A stretch of 43,062 nt of DNA, taken from contig JALWRZ010000013.1 of NCBI GenBank assembly GCA_026993785.1, positions 1 through 43,062 of the forward strand. Direction: 5' to 3'. This DNA is from DHVE2 group archaeon. GTDB taxonomy: Archaea > Thermoplasmatota > Thermoplasmata > Thermoplasmatales > Aciduliprofundaceae. Position numbers and translations under genes: made by a program. The notes below the pieces were generated by a model. The model worked only from the letters and a program-made list of their open reading frames with translations, had not been told where the DNA came from and ran no database searches. Numbering within the stretch: position 1 is the stretch's first letter; each line of letters begins with the position of its first letter. Positions 34,355 to 41,610 of this stretch are shown piece after piece.

Positions 34355-35587
34355 ATGGCCACCATCGTGGAGAAGATACTTCAGAAGCATTCCCAGGAGA
34401 AGGTGGAGGCAGGAGAAATTGTGTGGATAGACCTGGATATTATAACTGCGAGAGAGTTTGGAGGGCCCAATGTGGTTCGCCATCTTCGGGAAAATTTCTC
34501 CGGGAACTATGTGGCAAAGCCTGAAAGCACGTTTTTCACCTTTGATTTGAGCGTGCCTGCCAAAACTCTTAAGTATGCCCTGGCGCAGGATATATGCAGA
34601 AAATTTGCCAAGGAAACAGGAATCAAGGTCTTCGATATAAATCAGGGGATAGGCACCCATGTCCTAATAGATAGGGGCGTGATTAAGCCGGGTATGACTG
34701 CAGTTGGCACAGATTCCCATTACAACATCCTTGGTGCTGTAGGTGCCTTTGGGCAGGGTATGGGGGATAAAGATATTGCCTTTGCCTTCAAGACTGGAAA
34801 AACCTGGTTTGAGGTGCCCTATACCATGAAGGTCACAGTGGAAGGAAACTACGAATTTCCTGCGGTAGCCAGGGATTTGACCTTTGCCGTCATGGGCGAG
34901 CTTGGACCGGCAGGAGCACTGGGGAAAGCCATCGAATATTATGGAAATGCAATCGAAGAATTAAGCATAGATGGCCGCATAACCTTGGCATCTCAGACAA
35001 CTGAGATGGGTGGAATAATAGGCTTTCCGCCTATGGATGAGAAGCTAAAAGCTTTCTATAATTCACGAGGTGTTGATTTCCGGCCCATACATGCGGATAA
35101 GGATGTGGAGTATGCGGACGAGATACACATAGATGTTAATAACCTTGAACCACTGATGGCTGCACCACCCAACCCCTGCAATGTGCATCCTGTAAGCGAG
35201 TTTGAGGGCATGGAGATAGATGGCGCGTTTATCGGTTCCTGCACAAACGGAAGATACGAAGATCTCCTCGCCGCTGCTCGTGTTCTCAAAGGTAATCGGG
35301 TGAAAGTACCTCTCACTATAACCCCTACCACTAGGGAAGTGTGGCTTAAGGTTATGAAGGAAGGTCTCTGGGAAATATTCGCAGAAGCTGGTGCCGTTTT
35401 AACCAATCCGGGATGTGGAGGCTGTGCAGAGGGCATGGCTGGACTTATAGGTGATGAAGTTTATCTTAGCACCACCAATCGCAACTATCCCGGAAAGCAG
35501 GGGCCGGGTAAACTTTATCTTGTGTCTCCAGTGATAGCAGCCGCAAGCGCAATACATGGAAAGGTAACGATCCCGGAAAGAAAATGA
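34355..35587 (+). CDS. LeuC/homoaconitase-type large subunit
   Basis: 410 residues, the length of archaeal LeuC/HacA subunits rather than the ~650-900 aa aconitases. Motifs: GTDSHYNILGAVGAFGQGMGDKDIAFA, FIGSCTNGRYEDLLAAARVL (first cluster Cys near residue 295), and NPGCGGCAEG (Cys near 354 and 357) which bind the [4Fe-4S], then TTNRNYPGKQG. The enzyme isomerises a 2-hydroxy-tricarboxylate. The small subunit is not beside it, which is unusual. With the dehydrogenase at 19478 it could serve the citrate, homocitrate or leucine pathway. ATGA overlap with the next gene. Confidence 0.88.
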   Translation: MATIVEKILQKHSQEKVEAGEIVWIDLDIITAREFGGPNVVRHLRENFSGNYVAKPESTFFTFDLSVPAKTLKYALAQDICRKFAKETGIKVFDINQGIGTHVLIDRGVIKPGMTAVGTDSHYNILGAVGAFGQGMGDKDIAFAFKTGKTWFEVPYTMKVTVEGNYEFPAVARDLTFAVMGELGPAGALGKAIEYYGNAIEELSIDGRITLASQTTEMGGIIGFPPMDEKLKAFYNSRGVDFRPIHADKDVEYADEIHIDVNNLEPLMAAPPNPCNVHPVSEFEGMEIDGAFIGSCTNGRYEDLLAAARVLKGNRVKVPLTITPTTREVWLKVMKEGLWEIFAEAGAVLTNPGCGGCAEGMAGLIGDEVYLSTTNRNYPGKQGPGKLYLVSPVIAAASAIHGKVTIPERK

Positions 35588-36021
35588 AGATTTTAATGGG
35601 CGTGGGAAATGAGCTACGGGGCGATGATGCCATTGGGATATATGTAGCCAGGAATTTCAGAAAAGAGGGCTGGAAAGTAATACTCGCCGGACAAGTTCCT
35701 GAAGACTTCACCTCGGAGATAAAGAGATATCGTCCCGAACTTCTGGTAATCGTTGATGCCGCCCTTATGGACTTGAATCCTGGAGAGTTCAGAAGAGTGC
35801 CGGAAGATAAGATCCCCAAGGTGGCATTCAGTACCCACGGTATGCCACTCTCCTTTCTTATGGAATACCTAAGGGATTATGTTGGTAAAATTATCCTTAT
35901 AGGAATACAGCCCAAGAGCATGGAGTTCGGGGAAGGCCTGAGCGAGGAGGTTAAAAAAGCAGGAGATAAGCTAATAGAGTTGCTCAAGCGAGAGGGGTAC
36001 GAAAACATTCTGTCCTTATAA
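35584..36021 (+). CDS. Hydrogenase maturation endopeptidase (HycI/HybD family)
   Basis: 145 residues. MGVGNELRGDDAIGIYVARNF is the family signature with the metal-sensing Asp in GDD; LLVIVDAALMDL supplies the second acidic residue, and STHGMPLSFL gives the conserved His. The family cleaves the C-terminus of [NiFe]-hydrogenase large subunits after nickel insertion. The HycI type serves group 4 membrane hydrogenases, consistent with ferredoxin from Por/Ior. No hydrogenase gene is in the window. Its start overlaps the LeuC-like stop (ATGA). Confidence 0.88.
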   Translation: MKILMGVGNELRGDDAIGIYVARNFRKEGWKVILAGQVPEDFTSEIKRYRPELLVIVDAALMDLNPGEFRRVPEDKIPKVAFSTHGMPLSFLMEYLRDYVGKIILIGIQPKSMEFGEGLSEEVKKAGDKLIELLKREGYENILSL

Positions 36022-36068
36022 AGCATAAAAAAGGGAAACTTTTAATACCCCTACTTTTTCACCATTTT

Positions 36069-37124
36069 GTGAAAATTGGATTTGGCGTGTGCTCTCTGGG
36101 GATTGGCCATGCGACAAGGAGCATTCCCCTCATAAAAAAGCTGGTTGAAGAAGGAAACGAAGTTGTGCTAATATCCTATGGTAGGGCACTGGAACTCCTG
36201 CAGCAGGAATTTCCCGAGCTTAGAAGCTATGTTTTGGAGGATTTTCCTATACAATATCCCGAAAGGGCACATCAGTTTATCCCTTATTTTTTCTCTAAAT
36301 CCAACAAGATAATGAGAAGCATGATAAAAGGGCATAAGCAATTTCTAAAGATACAGGAGAAGGAAAATTTTGATATTTTGATATCCGATAGCCGCTATGA
36401 TGTCTTTCACCGTGATAGGCCATCCTTTCTCATAATTCATCAGCTCAGAATAATGGTTCCTATGCGATTTCTTCGAGAGATGACTCTTCTATATAACGCG
36501 TATATGTCCAAGTATTTTACCAAAATACTGATACCTGATTTTGAGCACGAACCTCTTTCCGGGGATATGTCCCACAACTTTGGAATGATTTCGAAAAATA
36601 GAGTAGAATACATAGGACCCCTTTCTTCATTTCAAAAGAGGGAGCTTCCAAGAGATATCGATGCACTCATTTCAATTTCAGGTCCGGAGCCCCAGAGAAC
36701 TATATTTGAGAAGCTCGTGCTTCAACAACTATCCGAGCTGGATGGGAATATTGTCGTAACTCTGGGCAAGCCAGAAAGCGGTGAAGATTGCAATGGGCAC
36801 ATATACTCCTACGTGAGCAGAGAGAAAAGGGAGGAGCTCATGAACAGAAGCAAGCTGGTAATTTCCCGTTCTGGGTATTCTACCATAATGGATCTATATG
36901 CCATAGGTGGCAAGGCCATGTTCATACCCACGCCAGGTCAACCGGAGCAGGAATATCTCGCGAGATACCTTGAAGAGAGAAAAATCTCGGGATTCATGCC
37001 CCAGGAAAACCTTGATTTGAAGAAATTAATGGAAAGAGCAAAATATTATAAGGGGTTTAAAGGCAACTACGATATCAATCGCTCTGTGGAAAACTTCGTA
37101 AGGGTGATATCAGAATGGAGTTGA
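36069..37124 (+). CDS. MurG/GT28-like glycosyltransferase (MJ1255 family)
   Basis: 351 residues. The N-terminus KIGFGVCSLGIGHATRSIPLIKKLVEEG is the glycine-rich loop of archaeal MJ1255-like glycosyltransferases. The C-terminal part has ELMNRSKLVISRSGYSTIMDLYAIGGKAMFIPTPGQPEQEYLARYL, the nucleotide-sugar binding region shared with MurG. It would add a sugar to a lipid or cell-envelope acceptor. A TTTTAATAC element at about 36040-36048 predicts a leaderless start at GTG 36069. It overlaps the flippase-like gene by 10 bp. Confidence 0.83.
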   Translation: MKIGFGVCSLGIGHATRSIPLIKKLVEEGNEVVLISYGRALELLQQEFPELRSYVLEDFPIQYPERAHQFIPYFFSKSNKIMRSMIKGHKQFLKIQEKENFDILISDSRYDVFHRDRPSFLIIHQLRIMVPMRFLREMTLLYNAYMSKYFTKILIPDFEHEPLSGDMSHNFGMISKNRVEYIGPLSSFQKRELPRDIDALISISGPEPQRTIFEKLVLQQLSELDGNIVVTLGKPESGEDCNGHIYSYVSREKREELMNRSKLVISRSGYSTIMDLYAIGGKAMFIPTPGQPEQEYLARYLEERKISGFMPQENLDLKKLMERAKYYKGFKGNYDINRSVENFVRVISEWS

Positions 37125-38122
37125 AGAAATGGAGGAAATGGCTAGTTCTGTCCATTGTTATTAGCTCTGCTTCCCTGGCTATAATTTTTATGTATTCCTC
37201 CACTGCCAGCTCTATCCCACTTATACTTCAGTTATCGCCACTCTTCTTCTTAGCGATACTAGCGGTGCACACCCTTCACTGGTTTTTTTGGGCTCTCAGG
37301 ATAAAGATAATGGCTCATGCCCTGGGAGATAAGATATCCTTCGTATGGGCATTTCGAATAGTCATGGTCAATCTTTTTATGGCATCTATCACGCCCTCAT
37401 CTCTGGGAGGCGAACCCTCACGCATCTATATGCTTTCCCAGGGAAATCTAAGCAGCGGAGATGCCACGGCCCTAACTTTAGGTGAGAGACTTATCGATTT
37501 CATATTCTTCGGAGTGGCTTTACCCCTCATGCTCATACTCTTGGGTATAAGTATAAACCTCAAGGATCTAGAATATGAGCTCTTGGCGGCTGCAGCTCTT
37601 TTCATCTTTGGAGGTGTTTTTCTCCTTATAGTAATTCTTCATGCCGGGTGGTTCAAGAAAAAAATTAAGAAACTGGAAAAACTACTGCGATTTTTCATGA
37701 AGAACAAGGAGAAGAGAAAGAGATTTATTCAGAAAGCCGAAAAAGAATTTGAGACCTTTGTAAAGGGTATAATGGTGATTTTCAAGCGTAAGAAGTTCCA
37801 TTTTCTAGGAGCTTTAGGTGCTACCGCCGTTATGTGGGTAGCGGATTTCTCCATACCCTCCCTTATTCTCATAGCTTTTGGATATCATCCTTTCTGGCTT
37901 CTATCCATCACGTTTCAGATGATAATACTTCTCATCACCATAATACCTGTGTCTCCAGGCGGTAGCGGTTTAGCTGAGTTCTCTGCGTATTTTCTTTATA
38001 CTCAAAAATTGCCCAAGAATCTAACGGGTGCCATGATAATCTTATGGAGAGTTCTAACATTCTATATGAATCTCTTTGTGGGTCTCGCCTATACCCTTCA
38101 CTACATTAAGAAGGGCAAATAA
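37115..38122 (+). CDS. UPF0104/LPG-synthase-like integral membrane protein
   Basis: 335 residues, about eight membrane segments. Family landmarks: ITPSSLGGEPSRIYML near residue 90, GERLIDFIFFGVALPL, and IIPVSPGGSGLAEFSAYFLY near 275-295, all characteristic of the UPF0104/AglD-type flippase-like family. The overlap with the glycosyltransferase gene suggests a common job such as glycolipid formation and its transfer across the membrane. The substrate cannot be told. Confidence 0.85.
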   Translation: MELKKWRKWLVLSIVISSASLAIIFMYSSTASSIPLILQLSPLFFLAILAVHTLHWFFWALRIKIMAHALGDKISFVWAFRIVMVNLFMASITPSSLGGEPSRIYMLSQGNLSSGDATALTLGERLIDFIFFGVALPLMLILLGISINLKDLEYELLAAAALFIFGGVFLLIVILHAGWFKKKIKKLEKLLRFFMKNKEKRKRFIQKAEKEFETFVKGIMVIFKRKKFHFLGALGATAVMWVADFSIPSLILIAFGYHPFWLLSITFQMIILLITIIPVSPGGSGLAEFSAYFLYTQKLPKNLTGAMIILWRVLTFYMNLFVGLAYTLHYIKKGK

Positions 38123-38129
38123 AGAAAAA

Positions 38130-38139
38130 CTTTAATATG
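38130..38139 (+). promoter_or_regulatory. TATA box of the tRNA-Ala gene
   Basis: CTTTAATAT-type element centred near 38134, about 33 bp before the mature tRNA 5' end, allowing a short 5' leader. It lies just behind the stop of the preceding gene. Confidence 0.5.
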
Positions 38140-38166
38140 TGGTTCATAATCCTCGTCCGTCTGAGA

Positions 38167-38240
38167 GGGCCGGTAGATCAGCCCGGAAGATCGCTGCCCT
38201 TGCAAGGCAGAGGCCGCGGGTTCAAATCCCGCCCGGTCCA
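38167..38240 (+). tRNA. tRNA-Ala (anticodon TGC)
   Basis: A complete cloverleaf: acceptor GGGCCGG pairs with CCGGTCC, including the G3-U70 wobble that marks alanine tRNAs. The anticodon stem-loop is CTGCC-CTTGCAA-GGCAG with anticodon TGC. The T-loop TTCAAAT is closed by CGGG/CCCG. The discriminator base is A at 38240. No CCA tail is encoded after it and no intron is present. Confidence 0.96.
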
Positions 38241-38500
38241 CTCGTTCGTTTTACTCACTCGTGGACCAGGCTTATGTTCTCCTGTTGTCGAACATCCCGC
38301 CCGGTCCACTTTTCACTACGCTCAAAAGGTTCCGGGCTTACTCTCAAAATTCCTTCTGAATTTTGCTCGTCCCGCCCGATCCACTCTTTGCTTTGCTCAG
38401 TCGCGGATTCGGGCTTAGTCGCATCAAAGATGCTTCTCCCATTCCATCCACTAAAGCCATTTCTTTTAAAAGAAAAGGGATTTACCCCAAAATAAATTTT
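38226..38500 (+). repeat. Tandem ladder of degenerate copies of the tRNA-Ala 3' end
   Basis: The 17 bases covering the end of the tRNA (38226-38242) recur exactly at 38294-38310, with two changes at 38369-38385, and weakly at 38437-38452, a spacing of 68, 75 and 68 bp. In the three clear units GGCTTA occurs at offset 41-43 (38269, 38335, 38412); in the weak fourth, GGATTTA at 38479. Each clear unit has hairpin A formed with the tRNA-like segment, then GGCTTA, then hairpin B at offset 50-52: GTTC/GAAC (38276-38293), CAAAATTC/GAATTTTG (38345-38365), GCATC/GATGC (38421-38433). This fills most of the 388-bp gap after the tRNA; no protein gene is supported in it. Confidence 0.8.
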
Positions 38501-38519
38501 CTGAGGAGAGAATAAGTTG

Positions 38520-38600
38520 TAGAAGCCCCCATGGGGGAACTATACTTGATGTGAGCAAGCCTAAAATGGGGCGATGCTAAGCCTCTCACGTAGAAAGGTT
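38520..38600 (+). other. GC-richer structured stretch, possible small RNA or mobile-element end
   Basis: After the tRNA-derived ladder lies a palindrome CCCCCATGGGGG at 38527-38538, then GTGAG (38552-38556) pairing with CTCAC (38586-38590), with AAGCCT repeated inside (38558-38563 and 38580-38585). It does not fit a complete C/D box or another RNA class I know. Terminal hairpins of this form occur at ends of IS200/IS605 elements, but no transposase or TnpB remnant is visible. Confidence 0.3.
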
Positions 38601-38628
38601 TTTATCTCATCCCTCTTTTTTAAGTCGT

Positions 38629-38835
38629 ATGTTAAAAGAAGCATTTGAAAATGTGCTGCCCTACATCACGAATATTTCAAAGGTGAGAGAATTTGTCTCC
38701 CAGAATGAAGCACGGGATATGGAAGAGGTTAAAAGAAAGCTTGAGGAGCTTGTGGAGACAAGCGAGGGAACCCTGAAAACAGATTATCGCATTCTGCTTA
38801 ACGAGTTAGAGAAAATCATTAATAAGAGTGTGTAG
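38629..38835 (+). CDS. Small helical protein of unknown function
   Basis: 68 residues, charged and predicted all-helical, with no known motif. A TATA-like GTTTTTATC at 38599-38607 is about 25 bp before the ATG, consistent with a leaderless gene start. It is 4 nt from the next gene, probably co-transcribed. Its only neighbours are the nuclease-fold-like protein downstream and the tRNA region upstream. Confidence 0.55.
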   Translation: MLKEAFENVLPYITNISKVREFVSQNEARDMEEVKRKLEELVETSEGTLKTDYRILLNELEKIINKSV

Positions 38836-38839
38836 ATTT

Positions 38840-39817
38840 ATGTTGGTGAATTTGAAAGACATGCTCAAGAAGCTTTTCGAGATGAATGATATTGAGGTGT
38901 TAGATAGGGAGCCGGAGGATTTTATATGGGCTCGCTATGGTGATTCTCTGGAGCTTGTTTATGTGGAAGAAAACCAGGTAGTGGATGGGGATTATGTTAT
39001 TCATTTTTCCAGAATGACGGAAGAAATTCATTCTAATAAGACAATAATATGCGTGAAAGGATATACGGAAGATGCCAAAAGCATGGCCAACAAACTGGGC
39101 ATTGAGCTTCTCAATCGTGCAGAATTCGCCAACCTGATTGGAGAGTTTATACTGGAAATTTATGAGAAAAAGAGAGTAATTCCCGTTGAGCTTTTGGAAG
39201 AGGAGGATGTGGAGGTTGAGGAACTAGAGGAGGAGAGCGAGGACGTAATTCCAATTTTTCTGGAGGAAGTCTCTGCAGAGGGAGAGGAGAGAATAATAAA
39301 ACTGCAGATAAACGAGGATGAAGCATCCGCCATTGCTCGAGGCTACGTGCATGGATTTCATCAGAAACTTGTACTGCTTCCCTACTATGTGTTTGAGTAC
39401 TCCCTAGAGCTTCTCATTGAGGGGAGCATAAAGACCAAAAGTGTCAAGGGGATAATTGCTATCAATGGGGTGAATAGAAAATTCGAGATCTGGAAAAGGG
39501 GCTTTGAAACCACAGTTACCCTGGAGGTGGAGCACCAGCGGATGGAGCCTGTTATAGGTCTGGAAGATGCCAGAAAGATGGCAGTGGAAGCTCTAAATAA
39601 AGAATATTCACGGGAAGAGGAAGTTAAAATTGAGGGGGAAAATGTAACCATCATAGAGAAGAGAAAAACTAGGCCCAAGAAGGGCAGCATTAATATTAAT
39701 TTTATAAGTCTTTACTATCTGCCTGTGTGGATAATAGAGGGAAGAGACGGACTTGTAATGATAAACGGCGCTACTGGAGAGATAATGAAAGAGAATTTTT
39801 ACGGCTCTATATCTTGA
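38840..39817 (+). CDS. Protein with restriction-endonuclease-like N-part and PepSY-like C-part
   Basis: 325 residues from ATG 38840. Residues ~1-110 (DREPEDFIWARYGDSLELVYVEE...TIICVKGYTEDAKSMANKLGIELLNRAEFANLIGEF) resemble the Mrr/PD-(D/E)xK-like fold, but the expected catalytic D...ExK residues are not clear, so it may be inactive. A strongly acidic linker follows (~125-150). The C-terminus has LEDARKMAVEALNKEY and YLPVWIIEGRDGLVMINGATGEI, which look like PepSY-type modules. No membrane segment is seen. Function unknown. Confidence 0.55.
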   Translation: MLVNLKDMLKKLFEMNDIEVLDREPEDFIWARYGDSLELVYVEENQVVDGDYVIHFSRMTEEIHSNKTIICVKGYTEDAKSMANKLGIELLNRAEFANLIGEFILEIYEKKRVIPVELLEEEDVEVEELEEESEDVIPIFLEEVSAEGEERIIKLQINEDEASAIARGYVHGFHQKLVLLPYYVFEYSLELLIEGSIKTKSVKGIIAINGVNRKFEIWKRGFETTVTLEVEHQRMEPVIGLEDARKMAVEALNKEYSREEEVKIEGENVTIIEKRKTRPKKGSININFISLYYLPVWIIEGRDGLVMINGATGEIMKENFYGSIS

Positions 39818-40904
39818 TTATTATGAAGAGCACGATTATGACAACGCTGGCAATTACGGCTATCATGAGCCACTGAGGGATGCGGGAACTTTCTATTCCT
39901 ATGGTTATGCTTCCATGCTCTAAGGCTTTTATTACCTCAACATTTTCCTGTACATGCATCTCTTGATAGTGCCCCACGATAAATCTGTAGTACTGGGTAA
40001 GATGGGTGCTGTTTCCATCTTCCTCCCAGAGGGTAAATCTGAATGGGTCTCGAATAAGAAATCCCCTTCCATAATTCTCTCTTCCAAGCTCTGTGGTTAC
40101 ATCTATATTCACCTTTATCAGGCCTTTCTGCGTGGGAATTACGGTAGCTACCCACGCATGAGGTTCCCAGTCTTTGGAAGTGTATAGATACCCGTATTCT
40201 ACCCATGCAGGGATGCCTATGCTTCTGGCCATGGAGACAAATACAAAGGACAGCTCATCGCAATCGCCCTGTCCGGCATTCCAGGTAGTAACCGCATCAT
40301 GGGGCAATCCGCTTCTCTCGGTCACATATTGAAAATTGGCTTCCATAACATCGTATATTGCACGCAATTTCTCGAGCACGGAGCTCTTTCCCTTGGTTAT
40401 ATTGAGGGTTACGTTTCTGAAGGGTCCAGGATTTATCACCCATATTTTTCTATTTCTCTCATCCAGCAGATATTCTCTATGGTTGTATTGCTTCTTTAGC
40501 TTCTCAGGTATGGAACCCACATCCAGGCTATTTTTTATATCCCATATTTTTGCCGTGGCATTGCCCACATAGCGAAAAGTTAAATGCGCATTGCCGCTAA
40601 GCGAATAGCTCCACACGGTTCTATTGGCTATCTGCAACACTCTTTTTGGATAGTGACTTTCATCTATTATTTTAACATCCTGGTATTCGTTTCTCTGGGG
40701 AACAGTGATATTCAGGGTGTAGACACCAACGGCGTTGATATTGATCTCCCTTTTAAATTCGAACTCAAAATTCTTGGTAAGGGTATATCCTTCAAGTGCA
40801 GGTGGCTCTTGAATTAGCCCGTTTATGAAAGGGAAAAAGATGTACAGAAGCAGAAGAAATACTGCGATGGCAGCTATTTTTGCGATTATTTTTCCTTTCT
40901 TCAT
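39807..40904 (-). CDS. Membrane-anchored transglutaminase-like protein
   Basis: 365 residues. One N-terminal helix (~7-29) and one C-terminal helix (~345-363) flank a large domain, probably outside the cell, with at least six N-x-S/T sequons. The transglutaminase-like triad is visible: GQGDCDELS (Cys215), DWEPHAWV (His249) and NIDVTTE (Asp268). Such archaeal proteins are thought to be proteases or cross-linkers of surface proteins. Its ATG overlaps the stop of the PrsW-like gene upstream (ATGA), so they probably work together. Its end overlaps the preceding plus-strand gene by 11 bp. Confidence 0.82.
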   Translation of the reverse strand: MKKGKIIAKIAAIAVFLLLLYIFFPFINGLIQEPPALEGYTLTKNFEFEFKREININAVGVYTLNITVPQRNEYQDVKIIDESHYPKRVLQIANRTVWSYSLSGNAHLTFRYVGNATAKIWDIKNSLDVGSIPEKLKKQYNHREYLLDERNRKIWVINPGPFRNVTLNITKGKSSVLEKLRAIYDVMEANFQYVTERSGLPHDAVTTWNAGQGDCDELSFVFVSMARSIGIPAWVEYGYLYTSKDWEPHAWVATVIPTQKGLIKVNIDVTTELGRENYGRGFLIRDPFRFTLWEEDGNSTHLTQYYRFIVGHYQEMHVQENVEVIKALEHGSITIGIESSRIPQWLMIAVIASVVIIVLFIIIKI

Positions 40905-41584
40905 TTATTTACCCTCCTTTTACCTTTTACTTTAAGCAGGTATCCCTTATAAACTTTGTAGTAGAGAACGGGTGCCGCTATGAATATGCCGCCTAGATAA
41001 TACAGGGGCTGAAAACCCCAGATGAGTGGTAGGAGTGTGAAATTAAATACTATTTGAAGGAGGAAGGATTTAAGCAAAGCTCCCTCCGCGTTTCCATTGA
41101 TTATTCCATCACCAATCCAAGTGCCTGAAGAGGCATGAATGGAGGAAAGGGCCAGGGAGAAAATAATGAAATAAATGGATGCGAGAAACTCTTCCTGCGA
41201 GGTCATAGACACTGAGCGAAAATACTGATAGATGATGGCGACGCTCCATATGGCGCCAATCCCCAGTCCAAGAGAGAAGCCATGGTATGGCAGCTCTTTG
41301 TCTCTTCTCTTGGAGGGAAGATTGAGATAGATGAATTTGAACATCTCCGTAAAAATGGCGAAAAATATCAGGGAAAGAATGGATAGATCCAAGGCCTTAT
41401 ACACGGAGGATTTTAGTATGAGGAAAAATACGGCTATAATTATTCCCATTATCCATCCTATGAAATAGTTGAAGAAGAGTTTTTTTTCGTTGAAATAGCC
41501 CTCCAGCTTACCCCATACCACATAGAATATTGCGAATGAAGGAAGGAAACCAACTATTGAGGCGATATAAAAATCAATGTCCAT
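40901..41584 (-). CDS. PrsW-like seven- or eight-TM membrane protein (tentative)
   Basis: About 227 residues from ATG 41584, nearly all hydrophobic segments. The third-to-fourth segment FFAIFTEMFKFIYLNLPSK has E...K in a position like the EExxK motif of PrsW/CPBP membrane proteases, and HASSGTWIGDGIINGNAEG has a conserved-looking His and Gly run. PrsW proteases use such residues, but the second Glu is missing. Start by TATA-like AAGTATTAAG on the minus strand at about 41603-41613; the longer ORF from 41653 runs into the Taw2 gene and is rejected. Confidence 0.55.
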   Translation of the reverse strand: MDIDFYIASIVGFLPSFAIFYVVWGKLEGYFNEKKLFFNYFIGWIMGIIIAVFFLILKSSVYKALDLSILSLIFFAIFTEMFKFIYLNLPSKRRDKELPYHGFSLGLGIGAIWSVAIIYQYFRSVSMTSQEEFLASIYFIIFSLALSSIHASSGTWIGDGIINGNAEGALLKSFLLQIVFNFTLLPLIWGFQPLYYLGGIFIAAPVLYYKVYKGYLLKVKGKRRVNK

Positions 41585-41610
41585 GGTTGAGATAAATCCC
41601 AACTTAATAC

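Noticed and set aside
38137-38495. Two overlapping open frames of 93 and 118 codons across the tRNA-Ala gene
   Set aside because: They run through the tRNA and its repeats in two frames, with composition set by the repeats, and have no domain or promoter of their own.
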